Source: Atrichornis clamosus
Lineage: Eukaryota; Chordata; Aves; Passeriformes; Menuridae
Assembly (NCBI GenBank): GCA_013400975.1
Contig: WBMZ01002893.1
Coordinates: 1 to 64,000, forward strand
DNA: 64,000 nt
Reading direction: 5' to 3'
Shown: positions 12,519 through 25,722 of the stretch, piece after piece
Layout of the letters: every line of letters starts with the position of its first letter
How positions within the stretch are numbered: position 1 is the first letter of the stretch
Notes under the pieces: model-generated
Seen by the model: the letters and a program-made list of their open reading frames with translations, nothing else
Databases searched by the model: none
Told to the model about the DNA's origin: nothing
Made by a program: the position numbers and the translations under genes

Positions 12519-12822
12519 GAAGGCTGGAGAGGGACTTTTTACAAGGGCATGCAGGGATAGGACAAGGCGGAATGACTTTAAACTGACAGAGGGCAGGATT
12601 ACTTGGGATACTGTGAAGAAATTCTTCCTGTGGGGGTGGTGAGGCCCTGGCACAGGTTGTCCAGAGAACTTGTGGCTGCCCCATCCCTGGTCGTGTTCAG
12701 GGCCCGGTTGGATGGGGTTTGGAGCAACCTGGTCTAGTGGAAGGTGTCCCTGGCTATGGCAGGGAGTGGAACTGGATGGTCTTGAAGGTTCCTTCAAACC
12801 CAAGCCATTCCATGATTTTATG
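12519..12822 (+). mobile_element. CR1 LINE 3' fragment, about 300 bases
   Basis: A longer copy that starts at 'aggctggagagggactttttac' and ends with ccattccatgattttatg. Confidence 0.88.
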
Positions 12823-14000
12823 AGCTTGGAAAAACTCACACTAAGTCTGAACAAGTTGAGTAACGACAGATTGTATCCCAACTCTTCAGAAACGAACTCA
12901 CTGAGAGACAGATTGAGACACTGAAATGAGTTAAGTGGACTAAAGAAAAATAAAAACCGAGAAGGTGACAAGACAGCAAAACTGACATGACGTCTCCACC
13001 ACTACAGACAGCAGCATAAATAGATCATGTGTGCCACAAATAAATAAAACTCCCACATGAATCCCAGTTCCTCTCCCTACCCTGAAAAACAGTTTCTGCC
13101 AGACTTTCCTTGTCGAGGCAGGTTTGAAACCTCCTGAGGCTGGGTTTAAACAGTGTGATGTGTGTTTTCTGGTGTTATTCATACCTGCCTTCAGTGAACT
13201 GCAGAAATAAATGCAGATGGACAAAGCACAGAGATGTGGCAGCAGGGAAGATGGGAAGGAAGAGCAATGCAAAGGGAGGAAGCAGCAATGCAAAAAGGCA
13301 GCTGGGGATAGCTGGGGATCAGCTGTAAGAGGAAGGCTTCAGTTTGATATATGGTGCCAGAGACATTATTAATGATTTGCTGGTTTTTACCTTTAAAAAC
13401 TTGGGGTGGATTATTTATTATGTCACCACAGCATTTGTATGATCTATGAAAGGGGAGATAATATGTGTCTCTTCCTGGCCTCCCAGATTCACTGTGCTTT
13501 TAAAGCCTTTAATTAGGATTTAATTCTGCACTCCTGACACAGAGAAAGCTTATGTGGTATATTTAAAGAAAATAAAAACACTTCCCCCCTTACTTAAAAC
13601 ATCCCATATGCCTTTTGACCACAAATGAACAGCTCTGCTGATAGTCACCACAGCATTTTCACAGGTCAAAGGAATTATGTTCCTTTGAAAATAATGAATA
13701 ATCCAGGAAAACCCAGTAGGACTAGAACTACTGCTAACGTCCTAACTTTAGTGTCCTTCCATGAAGTTAGCTGGGAAAGCAGTGGGTATGAGCTGGGTTC
13801 TGAGTGGGAATCTCTGCAGGAGGTTGGTTTTCTGCATTTGGGAGAAAATGCCTGTGATTTGGATCCGGAATCATCATTTGAGGCTGGGGAAAGGCAGAAG
13901 GAGCTGCAAAACCGACTCAGCCAACATCCTCACTTGCCGTGCACGGGCAGAACTGCAGGTACCCCACTGTCTTTGGTGTCCTCTGCACATCTTAATATAT

Positions 14001-14260
14001 CTCCTCTCCTCTCCTCTCCTCTCCCCCCCTTTTNNNNNNNNNNNNNNNNNNNNNNNNNNNNNNNNNNNNNNNNNNNNNNNNNNNNNNNNNNNNNNNNNNN
14101 NNNNNNNNNNNNNNNNNNNNNNNNNNNNNNNNNNNNNNNNNNNNNNNNNNNNNNNNNNNNNNNNNNNNNNNNNNNNNNNNNNNNNNNNNNNNNNNNNNNN
14201 NNNNNNNNNNNNNNNNNCTCTCCTCTCCTCTCCTCTCCTCTCCTCTCCTCTCCTCTCCTC
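14001..14260 (+). repeat. (TCTCC)n microsatellite with assembly gap
   Basis: Pentamer runs flank a block of 184 N (14034-14217) on both sides. The right side is a perfect run of at least eight units. The true length is unknown. Confidence 0.95.
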
Positions 14261-15149
14261 GGGACCTGTGCCTGGCTGAGGCCAAGAGTCAATCCCCAGA
14301 TGGGTGACAGTGACCTTTCAGAAGCCGAAATCCCTTGGCCCCTGTCTCCTGCCCTCCACTGAAAAGCCTGTGCTCACTCTGCAGGCCCTGTGCATCCTCT
14401 CCTGGGACAGCCAAAGGGATTGTACTGGGCACGGCATAACCTGGGAGTGAGTCAGCCCAAAATGACAAGGGAAGAGAGGAAAGGTGGTGGAAGCAAGAAA
14501 TGGGGTGAGTGAACTGTCAGAGAAGAGCAACTCAGCACTGGCACACCCACGGGAGAGCTGCTCTTGGTGAAGGCCAGTGCAGATGAGGTGAGTGTGAAGT
14601 GCTCCTCCCAAAGCTCTGGGATGGAGTCTGTCTGGATCACTCCAGCTCTGACTGGCACTGAAACCTGGGGTGACTTTTGAAGCTGTCTGACTGAGAAAAG
14701 CAGATTTTCTGGCTTCCTTGGTTCTCTGCATACACAGAAATCCCATAAGCACTGCACCAGGCTGAACTTGCCCTTTGGGCAGGAGAAGGCGCAAACTTTG
14801 CAGGTTGAATGTAGCTGTGGCACTGAGGAAATGGAGGCCTCAGAGGCTGTTTTATTATGTTCCTGTTCTCCTCCATGAGCAGAGCATCTATTCCTGGTGG
14901 TTTGGTGAAAGACAATAATAAAACAATCAGAATAAATATTCTGAATAGTGGGAAAATGCACTTTTAACCTGCTCTGCAAACACACCTCCTGGCCTGATTC
15001 TTCCACTCCTCAATGCCTTGCTGAGTGCTTTTGTTGGGCAATAGCTTTAATGGGGGAGTGAGGATGTGGGTGCTTATTCAACCCCAAGGGCTCTTGCAAG
15101 GGGTATTTTTCTGTCCAGCAGCACCCAGGCGTCTTAATTCTACCTCCCT

Positions 15150-15201
15150 TGGATTTGGGTGGGCTGGGAGTTGGGTGGGCTGGGAGTTGGGTGCTGGGGA
15201 G
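15150..15201 (+). repeat. Short tandem repeat, about 18-base unit
   Basis: Unit gggctgggagttgggtg is repeated about two and a half times. Confidence 0.75.
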
Positions 15202-15262
15202 GTCAGGAGCTGACTCACCTGGTGGTCATTTCGTGGTGATGATGGCAAGTTTCTAACAGAGG

Positions 15263-15405
15263 TAGAATCATAAAATCCTGGAATGGTTTGGGTTGGAAAG
15301 GACCTGAAAACCCATCTCATTCTATCCATGGGCAGAGACACCTTCATTATCCCAGGTTGCTCCAGGCCCCATCCAACCTGGCCTTGGACACTTTCAGAAA
15401 TGGAT
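15263..15405 (-). mobile_element. CR1 LINE 3' fragment
   Basis: The tail is tagaatcataaaatcctgg; the copy stops within 'ttggacactttcag'. Confidence 0.82.
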
Positions 15406-16677
15406 GACCATTGTTGTCTTGTGTGAGTTTATAGATTTAGTCCTCAAGACATGGTTTGCTCTGATCATTCCTGCACCAGTGGGATGTGACCTGAAAATCC
15501 TCACCCTGGGCTATCCCAGTATGAAGCTGTGAAGAAAGAGGAAAAGGGATGGCCCAGGTGTCCTGGATTCATCCATGGTGATCCTTTAGCAGAAAAGTGG
15601 AGCTGCAGACACCAAAATATGCGGAATAAGGCTCAGGACAGAGCTGACATGAGCTGTGGGATGAGTAGAGCCACCAATAATTCAAGATGCTCATTATTAT
15701 TTTCATTAAACTTCAAGGAGGAACTAAAGAATTGTGGGTGTGATGTGACTTTCTCAAAAAAACTTCCAAGCACAACCCAATTTCTGTCTTCCAAGTTGGA
15801 TGCCCACCATTTCCCATCTCATCTGCAAGCAGAACCTGATATCAGCACAAAAGCCCAGCTGCTACCAGTTAGAAAAAGAATTAAGAAAGGACTATTTGGA
15901 AAATCCAGTGGTCCTTGAGCAAAGCAAGAGGTCTCCATATACCCTGGTGGTAAGATTTTAACCTAAACTGATGTTAAAACAGAAATAAGACCTGGTCCCA
16001 GCTTAATTTAAAGCAAACATTTGCCATTTAAACATCTATCAGTTACTAGAATTCATTACATAAATGACTGGCAGCCTGAATTAACTTTAGGTTGAACCAT
16101 TTACCCAAGTTGAGAGATTCTGAGGCTCATTTTTCAGTTTCACTCTTGCTGGGGATGATATAAAGCTCCCCATAACCTCTGTGGCCTGGAAGAAGCCACA
16201 CTCAGTCAATACCCCATCAGGATGACAGGTCCCAAATCCCACTGCAAGCTGTGATGGATTGTCCCAGGGTGAGATTTCATATATCTCCTGCTTTCAGAGG
16301 GGAGCTGACACAAATAATTGGTGTCACTTTTGCTGGGACTGTGCCAAATGCTGACAAAACAGTTCCTAATCAGAAGTGCTGGGATTTGTGTGCTGGACAA
16401 CAGGAAAGTGTCATCATGGGAGGGAGCTCAAGGGGCCTCAGCTTGCTGGGACAGAGTGGCCTCTGGGCTGGTGCAAGAGCTTGCTGTTTTGAGAAGGGTT
16501 GGTGGCACCAGCTTGGCAAGTGCTCTGCAGACATGGAAACTCAGCTAAAGTCTCCCCTTAAGTTCTGGAGAGCTCAGGAGTTCAGGAGAAAGGGCATCAG
16601 TCCTTTATTCTGCAAATCAACCCTTAATCCCCTCTTGAAAGACCTACAGACTTGCCAGCCAGGATGGTGACACTTTC

Positions 16678-16700
16678 TTTGGTGCTGTATGGTGCTGTAT
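16678..16700 (+). repeat. Duplicated 11-base unit
   Basis: tggtgctgta occurs twice in direct succession. Confidence 0.6.
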
Positions 16701-17269
16701 CCCTGTATATGGTTTCAACCCTAAAAATCTGACTATTTCTACAGTCATTCAGGAGTGAAGAAGGACTAGTGATCTCCTCAACATCCTAAAGGGAGTCTGG
16801 AGCCAGACTGTTTCCCCACAAAACTCCTACTTCACCACAGTCCCCACCTCTTTGTTGCAGTCACTGTCCCCCATCTGCTTTTCACCATGCCCCCAACCCT
16901 GACTCAGCCCCCAGCACGAGCAAAACACAGCAGGGATAGGGAGCTATTCCCTGGAGATTTAATTCATCTGGACATACTCCTGGGATAAATCAAAGTTATC
17001 TCCACTAAGCCAGTGGGGACTCTGTTACCACAAGTCTGACTGAACAGTTTCAGGCTGTGAGAGGGATTCACCCAGTAACAACAGCCGTGTTTCCATCCTT
17101 AAGAACTTGGACTTGGAGGCACATGAATAGAGGGAGGGTATTTTCCATGTCCCCAGGGCTTTCAAAGGCTGCTTAATTGTCCTCCTCCTCTCCCACTTTT
17201 CCTTTGCCGCATTGTTAGCGTTATCAACAATTCCCATGCTATACCACCACGCAGGAAAATAATCCCACA

Positions 17270-17500
17270 CCTGGCACTGGGCTCGTATCCTGTCTGCAGG
17301 GGCCGCGGGGTGAACAATCGGATCCGCATCTCCCGCATGGCACCGAGCACGGAGCGGGGAAGGAAACCTGGGGCAGCGGCACAATTGGCGGGGAAGCATC
17401 GGCCCCGCTCCGAGGAAGAGTTTTGGCTGTCGCCGGACTTGCTGTTCCAGCTCCGTGCTGGGATTTAGGGACACGCGTGCGTTGGACGCCCTCTGCTGCT
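17270..17500. promoter_or_regulatory. Small CpG-rich patch with CTCF-like motif
   Basis: Dense CG dinucleotides in about 230 bases within AT-richer surroundings. A CGCCCTCTGCTG core at 17487-17498 resembles a CTCF site on the minus strand. No gene starts here that I can see. Confidence 0.35.
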
Positions 17501-17559
17501 GATAAATGTGATTTTACAATCTTTCTCCTTAAGGATGTAATTTCAAGCCAGACCCAATG

Positions 17560-18054
17560 TCACAGAATCATGGAATCATAGAATCATAAAGTCATAAAAT
17601 CACAGAACCATAGAAGCACAGAATCACAGAACCGTGGAATCAAAGAGTCGTGAAACCATAGAATNGTGGAATCATAGAGTCGTAAACCATAGAATAATGG
17701 AATCATAAAACCACAGAACCATGCAATCACAGACTTATGAAATCATAGAATCACAGAACCATAGAACCACGGAATCATGAAATCACAGAATCACAGACAC
17801 GTAGAATCACAGAATAATAGAACCATGGAATCATAGAACTGTGAAATCATAATCATAGAACCATAGAATCATGGAATCATAGAATCATAGAACTATAGAA
17901 TTATGAAAACATAGAATCACAGAAGCATAGAACCATTGAATTGTAGAATCATGGAGTCATGCAATCATAGAACCACAGAATCATAGAATCACAGAATGGT
18001 TTGGGTTGGAAGGGACCTTAAAGATCATCTCATTCCAACCCCCTGCCATGGACA
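17560..18054 (-). mobile_element. Truncated CR1 with hugely expanded 3' tail
   Basis: The CR1 body is only about 60 bases (17994-18054). The tail next to it, at 17560-17993, is a run of roughly 50 degenerate units of the kind tagaatca(c/t), atagaaccat and tggaatcat. Normal tails have one to three units. An N at 17665 shows assembly difficulty. Confidence 0.85.
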
Positions 18055-18320
18055 TCCCTTTTCATATGAGCGTAAAATAATAATATAAATACGGAGTAGA
18101 AGGCCCCTCTAGGTCATGGCCTACCCCTAAACCAAAATAAATTTTGCTTGAATTCTGATTGTTGTAATTTTGTTCATCTTCCTCTTAAACCTTCTTTGGA
18201 ATGTTTTTTTTTCCTGCCAGTTTAACAGCATGGCCAGTTGACTTCCAAGTGTTGTATCCTGATAGCATGAATGCAGCCATTGGCTCTGAGTTCCTCAGGA
18301 GCTCATCCAAAACTTCTCTT

Positions 18321-18486
18321 TCCCCAGGGAAGCTGTGGCTGCCCATCCCTGGAAGTGTTCAAGGCCAGTTTGGTCAGGGCTTGGAGCAACCTGGGATAGT
18401 GGAAGGTGTCCCTGTCCATGGCATGGTGTGGACTAGAAAGTTTTTAAAGTCCCTTCCAACACAAACTAGTCTGTGATTCTATGATT
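18321..18486 (+). mobile_element. CR1 LINE 3' fragment
   Basis: From 'tccccagggaagctgtggctg' to a clean tail (gtgattctatgatt), 270 bases after the expanded tail and in the opposite orientation. Confidence 0.87.
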
Positions 18487-20177
18487 GAGGTCCCCACAAC
18501 CATCACCAACATCTCACAGTGTTTCTGAGATTCTGAAAAGTCTGTCTCAGGTTTGTCTCCCAGGATTATGAGGTTCCCCACCTCTGGATGGCAGAGCTAA
18601 AGTTGAGAACACTGGAGCTGACTTCTCCAAAAATTCCAAAAATTCCCAATTATCATTGACCTGCCCACTTTTTCAGACGACATATCCACACTGGGCTGGC
18701 AGCCTCCTGAGGCCACCTGATCACTGGAGAGGGGGAAGATGCTCTTTAAAAGATATATTTTGCTTTGTGAAAAGGCTTAAAATTTCCTGAATCAATAGTT
18801 GTGGTTGTGCTAGAGAGCAGAGAGGGATTTTATCCAGGCTGAAATATGAGTTTGCTGACCACAAAGGACCTATGTAGACACAGAAAACACCCTGCATTCT
18901 CTATTGGTACCAAGCTTCTTTAATTGGAACTCTTAAGAAACCCCTTTGTTAATTCAATATCTCTTTCTCTCCTCCTATGCCGTGTTCCTACAGCCCAGGC
19001 AATAACCTGAGAGAGCACATATCTGTGAGAAACAGCCTTGTGGGGTTTCATGGGAAGACACAGATCTTGTGGACTGATCTCTGGAGTCCTGGAGTCACAA
19101 ACAGCAGCCAGGCTGTGCCCTGACCAATTTTTGAAGGCACACTGACCCTGTTTCAACACCTTGGGGTCTGAAAAAAACCCTTGGGGAATAAAGACCTCAT
19201 ATCCAAAGTTTAGGTGCCCCCTCTGAACTATTTCAGTGTTGCAGAAAAACTTGGTCTTCACTTCTGTCCATTGAAAAAAGCAGCCAGGAGGATTAGGGAA
19301 GGTTCAGGTTCAAATTCCTCATCCTAGGGGTGTTTCAGAGCAACACCTCTTCATTGCACCAAGGTGTAAAGTACCTTAGAAAGAGCCAGGCAGAGATCGG
19401 GGGTCTTTCACTCCACACACAATCTCTGCCCACCCTTTGGGCTGTTCAGAGCCACTGTCACTCCGGGAGAACCTGTGTTGGAGCTTTGTTGGTGCACTGC
19501 TCCGACAGCAAAGGTGCCTACAAATAGTAGGATTCTGCTCAGCACTCTCAGCTGCTTCAGACCTCCTCTCACCCAAATTTCAATACTTTGTGCCCACCCT
19601 TCCCAGCTGAGATGTGTCCACCCTGCAAAGGGTGTCCTCTCTTCTACATCCTCAGCCAGCTCACAGGGGTGATTTACAGCTCCCACGCTCAGTCCTTGTG
19701 GGTTTGATTTTCAGGGAAACCAGGAGAGGTTTTGGATCACTTTTTTTTTCCCCAAGTGAGAAGAGGCAGACACAGTTTTCTAGTAAGAGATCTGAATGAG
19801 CCCCCTGTTCCCTGCAGAGCTCAGGGGGAGCCGGATGCCTCCTTCATCTCCCAGGGATGAAGGCACTTCCAAGCCATGTCCCGTGATGCTCCGTGGCGAT
19901 GACAAACCTGTCCTGTCCCTCTCTCCCACGTCCCACCTGCACCCGAACGTGGCAGTGCTCCAGGCTCCCAAGCACTGATGAAAGTGTGGATATTTGGTTC
20001 TGGCATTGGGAAATATTTCATCTTGACAAAACAACCGCCGTATTTCCTGTATCTGTACACAAAAGAAGTAACAGGCATATGTGTATCGAGTGAATTTATC
20101 TGCACAGGATTTTGCCTTACAAGGAACAATGGAAACTTGAATCCATGTGGTTGCCCAACCACAGCAGAGTGTTTAGA

Positions 20178-20183
20178 TTTTTT

Positions 20184-20214
<31 letters not shown>

Positions 20215-20460
20215 GAAAATATTGTGCATAGGGGAGTTCCTTAACACAGCAAGACAGCAGGCAGCTTCCTGTTATGAAAACAGTCAACAACCTGACATTC
20301 AGCAATCTGACATTCCCCGCACCCAACGTGATAAACAGGGCTGATAACGATCTGCCACAATAGCTACAATAGCACCCCCCCCATAAAGGAATAGGACGTG
20401 GAAAGAGCCTCAATACACAAATATCCCAAGGCATCTCTTCCAGCTTCTTTTATACAGCAG
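20178..20460 (-). mobile_element. Possible poly(A)-ended retrocopy, source unknown
   Basis: On the minus strand about 230 bases of non-CR1 sequence end in a run of about 36 A with a single interruption (20178-20214 as T on the plus strand). A TATAAAAG box lies on the minus strand near 20448-20455. CR1 does not leave poly(A), so another route of reverse transcription is implied, for example an LTR transcript. I could not find target-site repeats, and the left boundary is unsure. Confidence 0.35.
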
Positions 20461-20977
20461 ATAATCTCATCCTGCTTTCCATATTTTCCCAACATTGATT
20501 CATTTCCCCTCAGGCAGGGGTCAAAGTGGGAGCTGGGTGTTTGACACCACTTTCTCGCAGGTCTTTGTAGTTCAGAGGCAACACTCGGTTGAGATCTGAA
20601 AACTGTTTACTGGGTTTCCCTTCCTCCTGCCATTTATGGTCCCTGCATTTCAATGTCACAGCTGCTGAACAACTCTAGCTTGTCCCCAGAGTCACCTCCT
20701 TGATCTGAATTAAATCCCAGAAGCAAAACAAAAAATAGTGGGAACCTCTTCCCCCTTCAATGACCTTGGTAATGGATGCTGGAACTGCCTTTTTTCCTCC
20801 CTGGTCTCATATGGCATCCACTACAGTGATGCTCTGAGCTTCTCTGCTAAGGCTGCAGGGGAAATATCAGATAATATTAATTTCCCAGCAAATAAGTGTT
20901 GGATGCACTTTTCCTTCATCTGAAAGTGACTGCAGAATAAAAGAGGAGAATCTTCATTGCTACTCAGCTCCTAGATT

Positions 20978-21148
20978 TCCCAGAGTAGCTGTGACTGCCC
21001 CATCCCTGGAAGTGTCCAAGGCCAGGTTGGATGGGGCCTGGAGTAACCTGGAATAGTGGAAGGTGTCCCTGCCCATGGCAGGGGGCTGGAACGAGATGAG
21101 CTTTAAGGTTCCTTCCCACCCAAACCATTCTGTGATTCTATGATTCTT
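20978..21148 (+). mobile_element. CR1 LINE 3' fragment
   Basis: Intact last 170 bases with two tail units (ctgtgattctatgattctt). Confidence 0.88.
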
Positions 21149-22219
21149 ATATTTATTTTATAGGGCTTCAGCCATTTTCCAGCCCTTTCACAAACTCCAG
21201 TGAGGTTTAGTGGAACATCTCCCAGCTCTCCCCCATGGACCACACTTCCTTTTCTACATTCTATAGGAAAATAATAAAGCCTCAGCTGCAGTGTCCTAAC
21301 AGCCTTTGGGTACCTCCCAGGGAGTGGAGACAGGAGGGGCACAGCCTAATTTTCATTTTTTTCTCCCAAAGAAAGGACAAGCTCTCCCTGGCTGGCAGGA
21401 GTCTTTGTGGAGAGAAGGATGTGCTCTGTAACATGGAAAATTTTGAAGCACTCCTTGGAGGCACAAATCAGTCCTTTTAGCCCTGTCTCTGCTGCTCATT
21501 CACAAAGAATCTTCCTTTGAAGCTTCCTTTGAAACCAGCACTCCCATCCAGGCAGCACATCTCTAGCAGGAGGTGGGAATGAGGGTGGACATTGTCCCAT
21601 GCAAACTGGTCATGGGAAGATTGTGTTCCACATGCAGTACCTGGCCAGAGGTAGCATTTATGATTTAATACAGAATTTATTGCTTTTGAAGGTATTTGAG
21701 CTCTTTCTGCCATGCTTTGGTAGAACAGCGTATCTCAGACTGGGCTTGCTGGTGACCTGGGGACAAGGTCATCTGCAACACAGAGCCAAGAGCTTGTCCT
21801 GGTGCTCCCAGACATCTGAGGAATTCCTATGAGATGGGAGTGCACAGCCTATACCTCCCTCGAGCTCTGGTGCCTGTACCTGTCTCCCAAGGGATGTGAG
21901 GACTGTTGTTTCCTTTGAAAGCACAGCTGGAGGAGACACTTGTTCAGCAGGGCGCTTGTGTGCCATGAGAATGTTGAAGCACCTTTGTCACTTCACCACA
22001 AGGCCACAGCCTGGGGGGCTGGGTTCTGATGTCAGGGCATCATTCCCTGTAGCCAGGAGTCTCCTGGGTTATCCTTCTCCACTCTGACATATCTGACTGC
22101 TGGCTCAGGTCTCACTCAATGAGCAGGTACCAGTTTTTCCTCTGATCACAAGGCCCTAATTTGTGTCTGCACCATCCCATCCACGAAACAAGCACAGGTG
22201 GTGGTCAAACCACCTATCC

Positions 22220-22446
22220 TGGGGAGGTGTAGGCTGGATATTAGGAAAAGGTTCTTCCCCCAGAGGGTCGTCAGGCTCTGGAACAGCTCCCCAGGGAATG
22301 GTCACAGCCCCAAGGCTACCAGAGCTCAAGGAACCTTTGGACAACACTGGTGGGATTCTGGGGATTGTCCTGTGCAGGACCAGCAGTTGTATTCGTTGAT
22401 TCCAGTCGGTCCCTTCAACTCAGGATATTCTAGTCTAGTCTAGTCT
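22220..22446 (+). mobile_element. CR1 fragment with altered tail unit
   Basis: Same subfamily as the 10.9-kb copy. Its tail has become a run of the pentamer tagtc (22428-22446) instead of ATTCTATG units. Confidence 0.8.
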
Positions 22447-24868
22447 AAACACAGGCAGGATTCCACTGCTGACTCCAGCTCCATCCTGCATAATCACTGA
22501 CATTCCTGGGAAAGCAGTTTAGAAATGGAGAAAAACCCAAAGGCCTGAAGGATGGAGGCCCTTTCTCATAGCACTGTGTGGCAAAGAGACAAGAGAACTA
22601 AGGAGTCATCCAGAAAGGACCCGACCCCCTGTGCTGTGAGAAGTGGGATTCATTGGCCACCCAAGTCCAGGCTGCCCACAAATGGAATATTAATGCTTCA
22701 AGTGAGAAAAACACAGATTGCAACCTCTTCCCCAGCCTGGGCAAACAAATTACACATTGACTTTAGTCTTTTCATTTCATATGAGGTCGTAAAACAGCGG
22801 AGCTGCCTTATGGTAGGAGTAGCACAGCTTGTCAAGGTAGAAAATGAGTTTACATTACAAAGTATTAGGTGACATCTGGAAGTATTTGTGCTACCTATTA
22901 AGATCAAGCAAGAACACTCAGAAAACCATCCTAAAAGCCAAAGAGAGAAAGGAAAAAATCAATCCCATCTGGTCAGAGAAGCCTCTGCTGTGTAGCAAAG
23001 ACTTTGTGGCACCTTCCAACCAGCAGAGACTGCGAGGGAAGGAGCTGTGCTACCTCAGGTCACAGTGACACCATGCCTGGCACCACTTGGAAATCACAAG
23101 GACCAACATCTTGACCCTGGGGCAGCACTTTAAAACACCCTTAGCTAAAACCCTGCAGGGGAAGAAATGTGAAGAGCATCAAGGGCAGTAAAATCTGCAC
23201 TGGGGATCTGGGAACTAGAGCACGTTCTCCTCGTGTGGAAATGTCACTGCCGTGCAAACACACTCATTAAAATTGGTTCATGCTCATTAAAAATGGGCTG
23301 TATCTCTACTAACCAGTGCCAGGACTCACCCCTGGCTGTGCCCCTGTGGAAGTTGCCCTCTAACCCATGGGACAGGGGTCCCACACAAGATTCCCAGCTG
23401 GTGACTGCCCTGTGTTAATGCCTGAGCCATTCCTGGGCTCAGTGTCACTGGCCTGGGCCAAAACCATGTCAAGAAATGCTCAATCTATTGGTGCAGATGA
23501 AGGAATTCCTGTCTGGGGTAATTTACTGGTATGATGCAGCCCTCGAGCCCTCAGTGACCTCGTTTGGTCACAGTCTCTGATTTATGCCACCGCTAATTGC
23601 CATAATTCACTATTTCCGCTGCAGTAACAGCAAGGAGCCTCAGGCTGAAGAAGAAATACATGTGCTGGGTGCTGCTAAAAAGCAGAGTGGGCCATTCCTG
23701 CCTCTAAAAGGGGCTCCAATAAAAATATAACCTGTGAGAAGGAGAACCAGCACCCAGAGGGGCAGGAGAAGTTGGCTGCAGTGACAGCTCACACTCCTGT
23801 GGCCTCCTGAGGGGGTGGAAAAGAGCTTTTAAAGCCAAAAAGGAGACTTCTGAGAAAAGATCAGAAAGGGAATGAGAGAAAGCTTTCTGTGCATACACAG
23901 GAAGGTCCTTGCTCTCACAGGGCACAGTATATTTGCTACAGAGAGAGACAAATGCGACCTCCCAGGCACCCACCCTGGAGTAGGAGGGTGCAAAACCTTC
24001 CCAGGCCACTCAGGGGTTGGGTCATATCCCTATTTCACAGGTGCAAAATGACCCTAAAGCAAACATTTTGGTGCACGAGTGTCTCATGTGTTGCACTTGG
24101 GCTGTTTGCAAACCCTTCAGCTTTTATGTACTTTGTACCTGGGAGATGTTAAGCTGAGCAGCTGTGTTTGACCAGCAAACTCCCCAGTGCCTCCTGGTGC
24201 CTCATCACTGGCTCAAATGGCCTCAGGGTCAACCCCAAACGTTGCTCTTTCCACGGCCTTCAGCAGCCAAAGGGACTTTCCCCCTCTTTTTGTTGCTGAG
24301 CTACAGACCTTTAGAAATGGGAAAACTTCCACTGGCTTCTGGATGTGCCAGAGTGGTCACTGCACCATTAATAGGTGGGTAACACTCTTGCAGGTTTAGG
24401 AGGAATTACATTAATATTTTCCATTTGTGCTCCAGAGCTGAGCTCCTTCGAGAGCCTCACTCACCTCCTTTGCTCCTGGTTCCTTGAGAGGCATTTTTTG
24501 TTAACACAGAGCAGGCAGGATTTGCCCTTGTGCCCCATCCAAGGAAAATAGAGAAAAATAACCCCAAACAATTGCAAAGCTTTCATTTGACAAATTAATT
24601 CGCAAGGGAGCAAGGTTAAAAATAAGTTCTTTGGCCAGGGACTTTATAAGGTCCAGCCATATTCTCTGGAATATAATTCATAAGCACAATATGTTTTTTG
24701 TTGTGAATGAGTGTGAAGTACCAGAAAAGGAAAGAGGAAACCCCTAATGTAGTCCTGAATAGACCTGTGAAAAAGGATAATAAAACTTGTCCTGGATTTC
24801 CTTTAGCAGCAGGTGCTTCCTTTGGAGTTTCTATTCATTCAGACTTTGGACAGACACAGCCTGCCAAA

Positions 24869-24901
24869 TTTTTTTATTTTTTTATTTTTTTATTTTTTTA
24901 C
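24869..24901 (+). repeat. (TTTTTTTA)n run
   Basis: Four near-perfect units of T7-A. Confidence 0.9.
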
Positions 24902-25452
24902 TTTTTGTAAACACAACATTCAGTTGATCTGAATGAAGGTGAATTTGTCTTCTTGGCCACTGTCAAGCTCATGGGCTCACAAGGTCAGTGGCAAAGCTTC
25001 TCCAGGCTTCTGGGGTGGGTCCCCTTCCACACCTGACAGGTACAAAGGTGCTACAGGTAGATCAGGAGGTTTCCTCAAGAACCCAAGGCTGGAAAAGCCC
25101 TAAATTTCCATTTTCAGTAGGTCATCCCAGCCTTCCTGATGAGACACCCACACTTGTCTGTCCACAGCAAGACACCAGGGGAGGAATACAACTCCTTAGG
25201 CTCCCAAGGCTCATTTCTGGGGTAAAAGCAGGGGTTATTGAACACTGATTAATGTCTACAAAACCATTAACCAGAGGATTAAATTGCATCCCTTAAACAC
25301 AGCATGCAAAGGCCTACATTGTTCAGATCCTTCAGCTCTCAGCAGCTCTCTGGACAACACCAGGAAAAGCCAACTTCTCCCTGTCCAACACAGCCTGACT
25401 TCCCTCCCAAGCCCTTTTCCCAACCAAAGAGAGCACCACAAACTCCACTCTT

Positions 25453-25502
25453 GTGGAATTCTGGAATGGTTTGGGTGGGAAGGGACCTTAAAACCCATCT
25501 TG
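25453..25502 (-). mobile_element. Short CR1 tail fragment
   Basis: Fifty bases only, from tggaattctggaatgg to aaacccatcttg. Confidence 0.7.
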
Positions 25503-25650
25503 TTATGTACACAGAGAGAAAAGGGCAGTTTGCTCCAAGGAGCTTAAAATCTGAATGAACCTTTCCTGAAATTGCTGAAATAGTTGGCACATACATGAGG
25601 AAGGTACTTAATTTATTACAATATATCACAAATCTTCCCATGTGTCTTAA

Positions 25651-25722
25651 TGGGCAGAAGGAATGGGGAGTTGGAAGGAGGTGATCTTTAAGGTCCCTTC
25701 CAACCCAAACCATTCTCTGATG
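25651..25722 (+). mobile_element. Short CR1 tail fragment
   Basis: Last 70 bases of a copy, ending in aaccattctctgatg, opposed to the fragment 150 bases before it. Confidence 0.7.

Noticed and set aside
13625..14362. Long open frames on both strands across 14.0-14.2 kb
   Set aside because: They are open only because the 184 N translate as X and the pentamer repeat lacks stops.
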